Translations under genes and position numbers: made by a program
Source of the DNA: Mesorhizobium sp. B2-3-12
Lineage (GTDB): Bacteria > Pseudomonadota > Alphaproteobacteria > Rhizobiales > Rhizobiaceae
NCBI RefSeq assembly: GCF_006442205.1
Contig: NZ_VFVR01000002.1
Span: forward strand, 953,767-1,017,766
Reading direction: 5' to 3'
Length of the DNA stretch: 64,000 bases
Shown here: positions 28,169 to 36,836 of the stretch, piece after piece
Layout of the letters: each line of letters starts with the position of its first letter
Numbering within the stretch: the first letter of the stretch is position 1
Notes under the pieces: model-generated
Told to the model about the DNA's origin: nothing
The model's input: only the letters and a program-made list of their open reading frames with translations
Databases searched by the model: none

Positions 28169-28647
28169 ACCGCCTCGTCTCCTATATCGTGCGCTTGGCC
28201 ATCATCCTGTTCGGCTATGCCGTTGCCTCGCTGGCGGCGAGCGCCTTCCTCAACATCCTGTTCCTGGCCTCGCTCGGCTACGTGCCGGCGCAAGCCCAAC
28301 CGGCGGCGACGGCATCGCTCTATTTTTCCATTCCTTTCGTCGCCCTGTTCGTCGCTTATTTCGCCTTCATGCCCGCGGCGGTCGTCATCCTGATCGCCGA
28401 AATCCTCGGCCGGCGCGACTGGCTGTTCTATGCGCTGGCGGGTGCCGTGGTGGCGGGGGTGTTCCTCGGCCTCGTCGACAATCTCAGCGATTCCCCTTTC
28501 GCGGTCACCGAGGCCACCGCCATCATGGCCGTGATTGGCGGCGGCATGGTCGGCGGCATCTTCTACTGGCTCAGCGCCGGGCGCTGGGCCGGAAGCTGGT
28601 GGAAGACCGAGAAAGTCCCTACTTCGCCTGGGCCGTCAGGATCTTGA
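28165..28647 (+). CDS. Small four-helix membrane protein (second of the pair)
   Basis: A 160-residue membrane protein beginning [20 protein letters not shown], parallel to its neighbour (RLV...RL..I..GY). A C-terminal GGIFYWLSAGRWAGS matches the neighbour VYWLLAGR end. About four helices, with the loop LGYVPAQAQPAATAS probably outside. The ATG overlaps the previous stop by four bases (ATGA). Its last 29 bases overlap the convergent LysE gene. Function unknown. Confidence 0.75.
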   Translation: MNRLVSYIVRLAIILFGYAVASLAASAFLNILFLASLGYVPAQAQPAATASLYFSIPFVALFVAYFAFMPAAVVILIAEILGRRDWLFYALAGAVVAGVFLGLVDNLSDSPFAVTEATAIMAVIGGGMVGGIFYWLSAGRWAGSWWKTEKVPTSPGPSGS

Positions 28648-29260
28648 GCGCGAAGGCCGAGAACACGCCGGCGAAGAGATAGTCGACCACTCGCGTCACG
28701 CGCGGGCTGGCCTTCATCGCCGCCGAGAATTTCTCCGCCGCAAGCACCATCGGCACCGTCACCGGGATCGACAGCACGATGAACATGGAACCGAGGAAGA
28801 ACAGCTTTCCGGGCGCGTTCGGGTCGTGCGCGGAGACGAATTGCGGCAGGAAGGTCATGAAGAACAGGATGATCTTCGGGTTGAGCAGATTGACGCCGAG
28901 CCCCGCCGCCCAGCTGCGCAGCAGCGAGATTTGCGGCCCCGTCTTCTTCTCCGGTGAAAAGGCCGACCCCTTGGCGATCGCCTGCCAGGCCAGGAAGACG
29001 AGATAGCCGGCGCCGAAAATCTTCAGCACGAAGAACGCCATCGGCGAGGCGACGATCAGCGCCGAGACGCCGACCACCACCAGCGTGGTGTGGATCAGCG
29101 TGCCGCACAGCGCGCCGGCCATCGAGGCAAAGCCGGTGGCCCGCCCCTGACTCAGCGTGCGCGAGACGAACAGCGTCATGTCGGGGCCTGGCGTGATCGC
29201 CAGGATCACGGTGGCGATGGCGAACTGGATCAGCGTGGTGGTGTCGGGAATGAAGGACAT
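28619..29260 (-). CDS. LysE/RhtB family exporter
   Basis: A 213-residue membrane protein with six helices, starting MSFIPDTTTLIQFAIATVIL. The family signature TPGPDMTLFVSRTLSQGR is in the first loop, and LLRSWAAGLGVNLLNPKIIL follows, both diagnostic for LysE/RhtB amino acid or metabolite exporters. The exported substrate cannot be told from sequence. The ATG at 29260 matches the family start; the frame is open a little further right. Confidence 0.92.
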   Translation of the reverse strand: MSFIPDTTTLIQFAIATVILAITPGPDMTLFVSRTLSQGRATGFASMAGALCGTLIHTTLVVVGVSALIVASPMAFFVLKIFGAGYLVFLAWQAIAKGSAFSPEKKTGPQISLLRSWAAGLGVNLLNPKIILFFMTFLPQFVSAHDPNAPGKLFFLGSMFIVLSIPVTVPMVLAAEKFSAAMKASPRVTRVVDYLFAGVFSAFALKILTAQAK

Positions 29261-29348
29261 GCGGGGCCTCGGGAAGGTCCCGAGCCTATACAAGATACGT
29301 CGCGCCGACGCCAGATGCGAAGGCTGGCGTATCCTCCCACGGCGGTTT

Positions 29349-31403
29349 CTAAGCCGCCGATAGATCGATCTCGGCCAGCGAATGGGCTGCCGCTCCGGTC
29401 AGCAAAATCTGGTCGATCGGCTTCGGCCGGCCGAGGAAATAGCCTTGCGCCTCGTTGCAGCCTTCGACTTGCAGGATGGTGAGCTGGACATGCGTCTCGA
29501 CACCTTCGGCGAGCACCGGAATGTCGAGGCTGCGCCCCAGCGTCAGCACCGCGCGGATGATCGCCTTGGCCTGCGGGCTGCGCTCGACATCGGCCATGAA
29601 GGAGCGGTCGAGCTTGATCTTGTCGAACGGGAACGAGCGCAGCGTATCGAGCGAGGAATAGCCGGTGCCGAAATCGTCGATGGCGATCGTCACGCCGAGC
29701 GCCTTGATCTGGCGCAGCACATGCAGCGTGCGGACCTTGTCGGCGACGATGGTCGATTCGGTCAGTTCCAGCTCGAGCCGCCTCGGCGACAGGCCGGTCT
29801 CGACCAGAATCTGGTGGACGAGCTTGGCGAGATCGGCATGGGCGAGCTGCACCGGCGACAAATTGACCGCGATCTTGTGACCCTTGTCCCAGGACGCCGC
29901 CTGGCGGCACGCGGTGCGCAGCACCCATTCGCCGATCGCCAGGATCGAGCCGTTCTCCTCGGCGATCGGGATGAACTCGGCGGGCGGGACCATGCCATGC
30001 ACCGGATGGGTCCAGCGCAGCAGCGCCTCGTAGCCGCAGGTGGCGCCGGTCGAGACCGAGGTCTGCACCTGGTAGTGGAGCGTGAGTTCGCCGCGTTCGA
30101 TGGCCTGGCGTAGATCGGTGGCCAGCGCCCGCCGAGCGCGTGCCGTCTCATCCATGGCCGATTCGTAGAAACACACGGCCCGCGCCACGTCGTTCTTGGC
30201 CCGGTACATCGCCAGATCAGCATTGCTGACCAGCCTCTCCCGGTCGCTGCCGTCGCGCGGATAGACGGCGACGCCGATGCTGGCGCCGGTGACGGTTTCG
30301 AAATCGTCGATCCGCAACGGCTCGAACAAGGACTTCTCCAGGCGCGAGACCAGGCCGAGCAGCTCGTTCTGGTCCCTGAAGCGCTTGATCGCGGCGAACT
30401 CGTCGCCGCCGAGCCTAGCGACGAATTCGCCGTCGCCGGTCAGTTTCGCCAGCCTGCGGGCGATGATCTTGAGCGCCTGGTCGCCGGCCGCATGTCCCCT
30501 GAGGTCGTTGATCTCCTTGAAACGGTCGAGATCGATGACGATGACCGCCGTCATCGTGTCGCCGTCCTCGCGTGCCCGCCCGATTTCATGGTCGAGGCGG
30601 TCGTTGAAGGAAACGCGGTTGGCAAGTCCGGTCAGCGCATCGTTGAGGGCAAGGTGCTGCAGCCGTTCGAAGCTCTCCAGCCGGCCGCGTTCGTCGATCA
30701 GGTAGCTGGCAAAGCCGGTGGCCGCGACGATCAGGCCGACGACGGCGACGGCGACGGCCATCGCCTTGAGGATATCGGGATTGGTGCCCGTGGTGATGAA
30801 GGAGAGCGGCGTCACCGCCACCGCGGCCATCGCCGTGAAGTGCAGGCCGACGATCGCCAGCACCAGCAGTCCGATGCCGAGATAGCGCGACCAGCGGTAT
30901 GGCCGGCGCATCGCCTGGCCGATCGCCGCGGCGGCAAACACCACCGAGATCAGCACCGAGGCCGTGACATAGAGGCCGTCCCATTCGACGATGCCCGCCA
31001 CGTGATAGGCCATCATGCCGGTGTAATGCATGGCCGAAACGGCAAGGCCGACAGCGGCGCCGCCCCATTCCGGCGCCACACGCCAGCGCTTGCCCAGGGC
31101 AAGGGCGAAGCCCGCCCCGGTACCCGCCATGGCGATGACCAGGGATATCATGGTGAGCGCCGGATCGAAGGTGATCGGCGCGCCGGGCTGATAAGCCAGC
31201 ATGGCGATGAAATGCGTGCACCAGATGGAGGAACCGGCCGCGACCGCGGTCAGAAACAGCCAGCCCCGCATCTGCACGCCGGCGGTTTTCCTGGCGCGGT
31301 CCAGGAGACCGATCGTCACCCAGCAGCCGGTGACGCACATCAGCGCCGCCAGCAGGACGAGCCACAGATTATGCTCCGTGACGATGCAGGATATAACGCG
31401 CAT
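29349..31403 (-). CDS. MHYT-GGDEF-EAL cyclic-di-GMP signalling protein
   Basis: A 684-residue membrane signalling protein. The N-terminal MHYT sensor (about residues 1-225) has seven helices with the motif repeats THFIAM, MHYTGM and LHFTAM, proposed to bind copper or sense oxygen, CO or NO. A diguanylate cyclase domain follows, with an intact RLGGDEF (about 329-335), and a phosphodiesterase domain with GYEALLRW (EAL at about 458). Both catalytic motifs look intact, so it may make or break c-di-GMP. The ATG at 31403 is preferred to one 24 codons upstream because it starts directly before the first helix. Confidence 0.93.
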   Translation of the reverse strand: MRVISCIVTEHNLWLVLLAALMCVTGCWVTIGLLDRARKTAGVQMRGWLFLTAVAAGSSIWCTHFIAMLAYQPGAPITFDPALTMISLVIAMAGTGAGFALALGKRWRVAPEWGGAAVGLAVSAMHYTGMMAYHVAGIVEWDGLYVTASVLISVVFAAAAIGQAMRRPYRWSRYLGIGLLVLAIVGLHFTAMAAVAVTPLSFITTGTNPDILKAMAVAVAVVGLIVAATGFASYLIDERGRLESFERLQHLALNDALTGLANRVSFNDRLDHEIGRAREDGDTMTAVIVIDLDRFKEINDLRGHAAGDQALKIIARRLAKLTGDGEFVARLGGDEFAAIKRFRDQNELLGLVSRLEKSLFEPLRIDDFETVTGASIGVAVYPRDGSDRERLVSNADLAMYRAKNDVARAVCFYESAMDETARARRALATDLRQAIERGELTLHYQVQTSVSTGATCGYEALLRWTHPVHGMVPPAEFIPIAEENGSILAIGEWVLRTACRQAASWDKGHKIAVNLSPVQLAHADLAKLVHQILVETGLSPRRLELELTESTIVADKVRTLHVLRQIKALGVTIAIDDFGTGYSSLDTLRSFPFDKIKLDRSFMADVERSPQAKAIIRAVLTLGRSLDIPVLAEGVETHVQLTILQVEGCNEAQGYFLGRPKPIDQILLTGAAAHSLAEIDLSAA

Positions 31404-31571
31404 CAGGATGGCCCAAGCCCGAGGATACCCGCGACGAACGGGCAAAAGCTGCTTCGGCACGGTCGCGTGGCCCATGCGGCTCTGTCTCGCTTATTTAGCG
31501 GCAGTGCGTGAAAACTTGTTTAAATCCTTCCGACAAATGCAGCCCATGATTGCAGCAGGTTGTTCCCAGAG

Positions 31572-31612
31572 CTTGATCCCGAAAACTTGGAACCGGTTTT
31601 CGCAAGCGGTCG
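31572..31612. repeat. Small palindromic repeat before argG
   Basis: The run gatcccgaaaac...ggttttcg (CGAAAAC-8-GGTTTTCG) is a short inverted repeat of the gatcccgaaaaccggnnnccggttttcg type common between rhizobial genes. It lies in the 396-bp gap between the MHYT gene and argG, which otherwise shows only a weak promoter-like CTTGCT...CTAAAA pair near 31709-31742. Confidence 0.5.
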
Positions 31613-31799
31613 TGCACCCGCAGGGACATAGACAAGGATAACGAATTCGACGGGCGGCTGGTCCAGCGTGCAGGCGGCCCGCCTGGCTGGATCAGAAGTC
31701 TGGCGCCGCCCGCGCTTGCTCGCTTTGCGGTTCCTGCTAAAAGGCGCTCCGACAATGCGTGACGCCGGGCTTCAGGCGTCGCTTTTCGACGGAGCGGAA

Positions 31800-33023
31800 A
31801 TGTCCAAGTTCAAAGACGTCAAGAAAGTCGTGCTCTCCTATTCCGGCGGCCTCGACACCTCCATTATCCTGAAATGGCTGCAGACCGAACTCGGCGCCGA
31901 AGTCATCACCTTCACGGCCGACCTCGGCCAGGGCGAAGAGCTCGAACCGGCGCGCAAGAAGGCCGAGATGATGGGCATCAAGGACATCCGCATCGTCGAC
32001 GTGCGCGAGGAATTCGTCGCCGACTTCGTCTTCCCGATGTTCCGCGCCAACACCGTCTATGAAGGCACCTATCTCCTGGGCACCTCGATCGCGCGGCCGC
32101 TGATCTCCAAGCACCTGGTCGACATCGCCAGGGAAACCGGCGCCGACGCCATCGCGCATGGCGCCACCGGAAAGGGCAACGACCAGGTCCGCTTCGAGCT
32201 TTCGGCTTACGCGCTGAACCCGGACATCAAGGTCATCGCGCCGTGGCGCGACTGGTCCTTCAAGTCGCGCACGGACCTGATGAACTTCGCCGAGCAACAC
32301 CAGATTCCGGTGCCGAAGGACAAGAAGGGCGACGCGCCGTTCTCGGTCGACGCCAACCTGCTGCACTCCTCGTCCGAGGGCAAGGTGCTGGAAGATCCGT
32401 GGAGCGAGGCGCCGGAGTTCGTCCATCAGCGCACCGTATCGCCGATGGATGCGCCGGATGCCGTCACCGAAATCGAGATCGAATTCCTGAAGGGTGATCC
32501 GGTCGCGCTCAACGGCAAGAAACTGTCGCCGGCCACGATGCTGGCTGCCCTCAACGATCTCGGTCGCGACAACGGCATTGGGCGGCTAGACCTGGTCGAG
32601 AACCGCTTCGTCGGCATGAAGTCGCGCGGCGTCTACGAGACGCCGGGCGGCACGATCCTGATCGCCGCCCACCGCGCCATCGAATCGATCACGCTCGACC
32701 GGGGCGCCGCGCACCTCAAGGACGAGTTCATGCCGCGCTACGCCGAACTCATCTACAACGGCTTCTGGTTCGCGCCCGAACGCCTGATGCTGCAGGCGAT
32801 GATCGACAAGAGCCAGGAAGACGTCGAAGGCACGGTGCGGCTGAAGCTCTACAAGGGCAATGTCATGGTCACCGGCCGCAAGTCGAGGAAGACGCTCTAT
32901 TCCGACGCGCTGGTCACCTTCGAGGACGACCGTGGCGCCTACGACCAGAAGGACGCCGCCGGCTTCATCCGTCTCAATGCGCTGAGGCTGCGCACGCTCG
33001 CCGCCCGCAACCGCAACAAATAA
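31800..33023 (+). CDS. argG: Argininosuccinate synthase
   Basis: A 407-residue type I argininosuccinate synthase. The ATP pyrophosphatase loop is SYSGGLDTS (about residues 13-21), and later conserved segments [14 protein letters not shown] and YETPGGTIL are in place. It joins citrulline and aspartate in arginine synthesis. The ATG at 31800 has GGAGCGG upstream and gives the usual [17 protein letters not shown]; an in-frame ATG at 31755 would add 15 residues without family support. The next gene starts six bases after its stop. Confidence 0.96.
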   Translation: MSKFKDVKKVVLSYSGGLDTSIILKWLQTELGAEVITFTADLGQGEELEPARKKAEMMGIKDIRIVDVREEFVADFVFPMFRANTVYEGTYLLGTSIARPLISKHLVDIARETGADAIAHGATGKGNDQVRFELSAYALNPDIKVIAPWRDWSFKSRTDLMNFAEQHQIPVPKDKKGDAPFSVDANLLHSSSEGKVLEDPWSEAPEFVHQRTVSPMDAPDAVTEIEIEFLKGDPVALNGKKLSPATMLAALNDLGRDNGIGRLDLVENRFVGMKSRGVYETPGGTILIAAHRAIESITLDRGAAHLKDEFMPRYAELIYNGFWFAPERLMLQAMIDKSQEDVEGTVRLKLYKGNVMVTGRKSRKTLYSDALVTFEDDRGAYDQKDAAGFIRLNALRLRTLAARNRNK

Positions 33024-33028
33024 ACGGG

Positions 33029-33550
33029 GTGCGCCATCCCGGTCTCTGCCTGGTGCTGCTGGTCCTTCTGGCGGCGCCCGCCGCGGCCGATGATTTCGAT
33101 CCGGCATCGCTCGACCTTGCCGCGCTGATCGAATGCAGGACGGATGTGCCCGGCTACAACGGCTTTGCGCTCTGGCTGACCGGCGAATCCGGTGCTGTGC
33201 GGAAGCTTGGCTGGAAGGAAGTTCCGTCGGGCAATCCCTTTCTGCGGCAGTATCGACTGCCCGCCCCGATCCATGTTTTAGGGCGCGACACCGGGAGAAT
33301 CGTCTTTACCGCGACCGGACCGATGGCGGTGCTCGACGGCGTCGCCGCGGCGAATCTCGCCCGTCAGCTCGGCGTCCCGGCGACAGTTTCGACGCCGGAC
33401 AAATTCCTCGGCGAGAAGGTCGTGGCCGAAAGCACCGAGGAAGCCGGCGGCGTCAGCCTTTCCACTCGCATCGCGCTCAACGTCTCGACGGTCGCATCCC
33501 ATCCCGGCAAGACGCTGGCCGGCTGCTCCTATGCGCTCGACGTGAAATGA
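33029..33550 (+). CDS. Secreted protein of unknown function
   Basis: A 173-residue protein with a signal peptide ending near APAAADD (about residue 20). The mature part contains two Cys (IECRTDVPGYNG and AGCSYALDVK) likely to form a disulfide. I do not recognise the family. The start is a GTG at 33029, six bases after argG, in the same direction, so the two may be co-transcribed. A hairpin terminator follows three bases after its stop. Confidence 0.7.
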   Translation: MRHPGLCLVLLVLLAAPAAADDFDPASLDLAALIECRTDVPGYNGFALWLTGESGAVRKLGWKEVPSGNPFLRQYRLPAPIHVLGRDTGRIVFTATGPMAVLDGVAAANLARQLGVPATVSTPDKFLGEKVVAESTEEAGGVSLSTRIALNVSTVASHPGKTLAGCSYALDVK

Positions 33551-33552
33551 AA

Positions 33553-33574
33553 AACCCGGCGCGGAGGCCGGGTT
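33553..33574. terminator. Hairpin terminator between convergent genes
   Basis: AACCCGGC / GCCGGGTT stem of eight bp with a six-base loop at 33561-33566. It lies between the argG-linked secreted protein gene and the convergent transglycosylase gene, and can serve both. Confidence 0.75.
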
Positions 33575-33599
33575 CTTCGTTCAACATCGTACGGTTCGA

Positions 33600-34397
33600 T
33601 CAATCGGCGTCGATGGCGGTGGCGATGCGGGCGATGGCCTGCTGATAGACGCTGGCGGAATTCCAGCCGGCGATCGCGCCCATATTCGACTGCGCGCTTG
33701 CACCAGCCCGCCAGCCGTGGCCCTTGAGGAAGTTGGCGGTGGAGGCCAACGCGGTGGCCTTGTCGCGCAGGTTTCCGCTGCCGACGGCATACTTCAGGAC
33801 ATTTCCGGGCAGGAACTGCGTGTGGCCGATCTCGCCATGCATGGCGCCGACCGACGAGGAGCTCAACGCGCCGCGATCGACCAGCTTCAGGGCCGCGATG
33901 GCATGCGGGTGAAAGTAATCCGGACGGCGGCAATCATAGGCAAGCGTCACAATGGCGGAGACCGTGTTCTGGTTGCCCATCGAGGCGCCGAAACCGGTCT
34001 CCATGCCCCAGATGGCAAGCAGCACGCCCGGCGACACGCCGTAATTGTTTTCGATCTGGTTGAACAGCGCCGCGTTCGACTTCTTCAGCGAACGGCCCTT
34101 GGAAATGATCGCGGATCCGCCACGGCGCTTCATGAAATCGTCCACCGAGCCGCTGAAGGCCTTGTGGATGGCGCGGTCGGCGGCGATCGTCCTTGTTGCG
34201 TAGGTCGCTCCGGCCAGGGCGGCCAGACCCCTCGACCCGACGCCTTCGGACTTGGCCTCCCCGGCGAAATCCTGCTTCCAAGCATCGAAGCCGGCGCCGG
34301 TCTTGCCGCAGCTGGCCGCCGCCTGCGCGCCCGTTGCAAGCGCAAGCACCGCCACCAACGCGGCCGCTAAAGTTCTACCCTTGGCAAGAAATGCCAT
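33600..34397 (-). CDS. Lytic murein transglycosylase (MltB family)
   Basis: A 265-residue periplasmic enzyme. The signal peptide MAFLAKGRTLAAALVAVLAL ends at GAQAA. The catalytic Glu is in the GMETGFGASMGNQN segment (the family form of the ES motif), followed by DYFHPHAIAALKLVD and GEIGHTQFLPGNVLKYAVG, typical for MltB. It cleaves peptidoglycan glycan strands to anhydromuropeptides. The C-terminal peptidoglycan-binding domain found in many homologues is absent. Monocistronic. Confidence 0.9.
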   Translation of the reverse strand: MAFLAKGRTLAAALVAVLALATGAQAAASCGKTGAGFDAWKQDFAGEAKSEGVGSRGLAALAGATYATRTIAADRAIHKAFSGSVDDFMKRRGGSAIISKGRSLKKSNAALFNQIENNYGVSPGVLLAIWGMETGFGASMGNQNTVSAIVTLAYDCRRPDYFHPHAIAALKLVDRGALSSSSVGAMHGEIGHTQFLPGNVLKYAVGSGNLRDKATALASTANFLKGHGWRAGASAQSNMGAIAGWNSASVYQQAIARIATAIDAD

Positions 34398-34687
34398 GTT
34401 GTTCTCCTGGTTGCCTGAATCACGTCCCGGCGGCGAATTTGCCAGCGAAACGCGTTCTTGTCACTGTCTGAGCCGCCATGCTGGCGAATGCCGTGGAATT
34501 TGCTTACGATCAAGTGATTATTGTGGCGAGGGCCAGGCATGGAAGACGTTGCCGCGGTCATGGACCACGGCGGCAAGCGCCTGGACCAGCGAAGCGAAAT
34601 AGTCTCGATAGAGTGCGGAACGCCGGCTGGTGGTCCGCGTTTGGGCACGGGCCGCCTCCTATGCCCTCCCGATGAATTGAGACCGAG

Positions 34688-35785
34688 ATGAAACTTTTCG
34701 ACTGCCCGCATTGCGGCCACCGCCTCTATTTCGAGAACGCCCAGTGCCTGAACTGCAGGAGCCTCGTGCTCTATGACGCAGAGGGCGCGCGCTTTGTCCT
34801 GTCCGGTGTCGACGGCGCCATCCAGTGCACCAACGCCGATGAATGCGCCTGCAACTGGATGGCCGAACCGGGACAGGTCTTCTGCCGTGCCTGCGTGCTG
34901 AACCAGCTGATCCCCGATCTTTCCGTCGACGGCAACCGCCGCCGCTGGATCCGCGTCGAGGCGGCGAAGAAGCGCGCCATCTATTCGCTGCTCGCCTTCG
35001 GCCTGCCGGTCGCGCCCAAGCAGAGCCCGACGGACGAGATCGGGCTGGCCTTCGACTTCCTCGCCGATCCGATCGGCGGCGGCCCGGGCGGCGAACGCAT
35101 CCTCACCGGTCACGACAACGGCCTGATCACGCTCAATGTCGCCGAGGCCGATTCAGCCGAGCGCGAAAAACGGCGCGTCGAGATGGGCGAGAACTACCGC
35201 ACGCTGCTCGGCCATTTCCGCCACGAACTCGGCCATTATTACTGGGACCGCCTGATCCGCGACGACCCGCAACGGCTGGAAGCGTTTCGCGCCCTGTTCG
35301 GCGACGAACGCGCCGATTACGAACAGGCGCTGAAGGCATACTATGCCAATGGCGCCGCGCCCGACTGGCAGCAAACCCACATCTCGGCCTACGCCACCTC
35401 GCATCCCTGGGAGGATTGGGCCGAGACCTGGGCCCATCATCTGCATATCACCGACACGCTGGAGATGGTCCATGCGCTGAACTTCCCGCTCGGCCGGCTG
35501 GAGACGGTGGAGGCCAATGAATTGCCGCGCGGCGACACTGGCGGAGAACCGCAGGCAGCGCCCTCGGAACCCGCGAACACGCCCGAGCCCTTCGACCGGA
35601 TCCTCGTTCGCTGGCTGGTGCTGTCGGAAGCCTCCAATTCGATAAACCGCTGCATGGGCCTGCCCGACCTCTACCCCTTCGTCATTTCGGACGTGACGGC
35701 GCAGAAACTGGCCTTCGTACACGACCTTTTGACCGGTTTGCCCAAGGACGCGGGAACAAATCCTGAGTTGGCCCGCGCATTTTAG
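34688..35785 (+). CDS. Zinc-binding metallopeptidase with N-terminal zinc ribbon
   Basis: A 365-residue cytoplasmic protein. It opens with a zinc ribbon MKLFDCPHCGHRLYFENAQC with CLNC following, then a second Cys set (CTNADECACNWM, CRACVL). The peptidase motif HFRHELGHYYWDRL (HExxH at about residue 180) gives the active site, and EDWAETWAHHLHITD contains the third zinc ligand region. It corresponds to the putative zinc-binding metallopeptidase family (PF15887 type). Substrate unknown. The 290 bases before it hold no recognisable gene. Confidence 0.88.
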   Translation: MKLFDCPHCGHRLYFENAQCLNCRSLVLYDAEGARFVLSGVDGAIQCTNADECACNWMAEPGQVFCRACVLNQLIPDLSVDGNRRRWIRVEAAKKRAIYSLLAFGLPVAPKQSPTDEIGLAFDFLADPIGGGPGGERILTGHDNGLITLNVAEADSAEREKRRVEMGENYRTLLGHFRHELGHYYWDRLIRDDPQRLEAFRALFGDERADYEQALKAYYANGAAPDWQQTHISAYATSHPWEDWAETWAHHLHITDTLEMVHALNFPLGRLETVEANELPRGDTGGEPQAAPSEPANTPEPFDRILVRWLVLSEASNSINRCMGLPDLYPFVISDVTAQKLAFVHDLLTGLPKDAGTNPELARAF

Positions 35786-35847
35786 CCGGAACGCATGCGC
35801 CGCTGCCCCGTTGTCACCGCCGAGGGACTGTGAAACGGAGAGAACCC

Positions 35848-36453
35848 ATGAAATCCTTATTGTTACCCGCAATAGCCGGGATGCTGACCGCAATGTCGGG
35901 CGCCGCGCTGGCCGATACCGCGGTCTCGGCAGTCACCGATCTCAACGTGCGCGCCGGTCCCGGCCCGCAATATCCTGTCATCGGCGTGCTCGCCGCGGGC
36001 CAGTCGGCGACGCTCAATGGCTGCATCGAAAACAGCAAATGGTGCACGATCGCCGAAGCCGGCGGCCAGGGCTGGGTCTATTCCGACTATGTCACGGCCG
36101 ATTTCAGCGGCAGCCGGGTGGTGCTGACGCAGCGACCGCACGGCTCCAGCGTTGCCGTCGTCTCGCCACCGGAAGACATCGGCAACTACTCCACCGACTA
36201 TACAGGAGCGATCATCGCCAGCGATCCGGTGGTTGGCGATTTTCCGGCACCGCCAGCTGAAGTGCGGACCTATGTCGACACCCATCGCCTCGACCCCGTC
36301 TATCTCGACGGCGAGGTGGTCACCGGCGCGACCTTGCCAGACACGGTCGAGCTGCGCGAAATTCCTGACTACAACTACCGCTACGTCTATGTGAACGGCC
36401 AGCGGGCGCTGATCGATCCGCAGACGCGGCGCATCATGTACGTGGTGCGTTGA
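35848..36453 (+). CDS. SH3b / DUF1236 secreted protein
   Basis: A 201-residue secreted protein. The signal peptide MKSLLLPAIAGMLTAMSGAA ends at ALADT. A bacterial SH3 domain follows (SAVTDLNVRAGPGPQYPVIG, then WVYSDYVTA), and the C-terminus is a DUF1236-like segment (REIPDYNYRYVYVNGQRALI). These are common in rhizobia and probably bind cell wall. The ATG at 35848 has GGAGAG upstream. Monocistronic. Confidence 0.85.
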   Translation: MKSLLLPAIAGMLTAMSGAALADTAVSAVTDLNVRAGPGPQYPVIGVLAAGQSATLNGCIENSKWCTIAEAGGQGWVYSDYVTADFSGSRVVLTQRPHGSSVAVVSPPEDIGNYSTDYTGAIIASDPVVGDFPAPPAEVRTYVDTHRLDPVYLDGEVVTGATLPDTVELREIPDYNYRYVYVNGQRALIDPQTRRIMYVVR

Positions 36454-36591
36454 ACGCAAGGCCGGCGGCCGCTGTCGCGGCCGCCGGCGATTTTCACGAT
36501 CGGACGTGCCGTATCCGCAGGTCAGGGCCTGGGTTCCGCTGGGTCAGGCGGTCTGATCACGGTGCCAGGAGCGGCCTGCCCGGGCCGTTGC

Positions 36592-36752
36592 CTTGACTCT
36601 CGCGCCGATTTCCTGTCTACAGCCCAGCAATTCCGCGACGAGTATCCCTCCGAGCAAGCCGACCAGGACGCCGAAGCCTCTTCGAGGCCGAGTGCTGTAA
36701 ACAGATCCTGGAGGCCAACACCCGGCAGCGCTGTGCGCCCCCGGGTGCTTTT
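36592..36752 (+). ncRNA. Candidate small RNA or leader upstream of ffh
   Basis: The 383-bp stretch before ffh has a plausible promoter (CTTGAC at 36592-36597 with TCTACA about 18 bp later), a GCCTC-TTC-GAGGC hairpin near 36675-36687, and a strong terminator (CACCCGG at 36719-36725 with CCGGGTG at 36741-36747, then CTTTTT). This outlines an RNA of about 130 bases. It could be a free sRNA or an attenuated leader of ffh. It is not the SRP RNA: the conserved GGAA-loop core is absent. Confidence 0.5.
36719..36752 (+). terminator. Intrinsic terminator before ffh
   Basis: A seven-bp stem CACCCGG / CCGGGTG with inner GCGC pairing, followed by CTTTTTGGTTTT. It lies 85 bp upstream of the ffh start, so ffh either has its own later promoter or is attenuated. 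Confidence 0.75.
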
Positions 36753-36836
36753 TGGTTTTGGGCTTTTGCTTGCTTGGAGACTGGGCGCGAACGCATTACC
36801 TCTCGGATCGAATGAACCGGGATCGAAGGAAGCAAG

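Noticed and set aside
31668..31799. In-frame N-terminal extension of argG
   Set aside because: The family start MSKFKD at 31800 has a proper ribosome site; the upstream part has no similarity to ArgG.
34398..34687. Possible gene in the 290-bp gap before the zinc metallopeptidase
   Set aside because: Short frames only, none with a ribosome site or plausible composition; treated as non-coding.
36520..36836. Possible 4.5S SRP RNA beside ffh
   Set aside because: The GGAA tetraloop and the conserved internal loop of SRP RNA are absent; a different small RNA is more likely.
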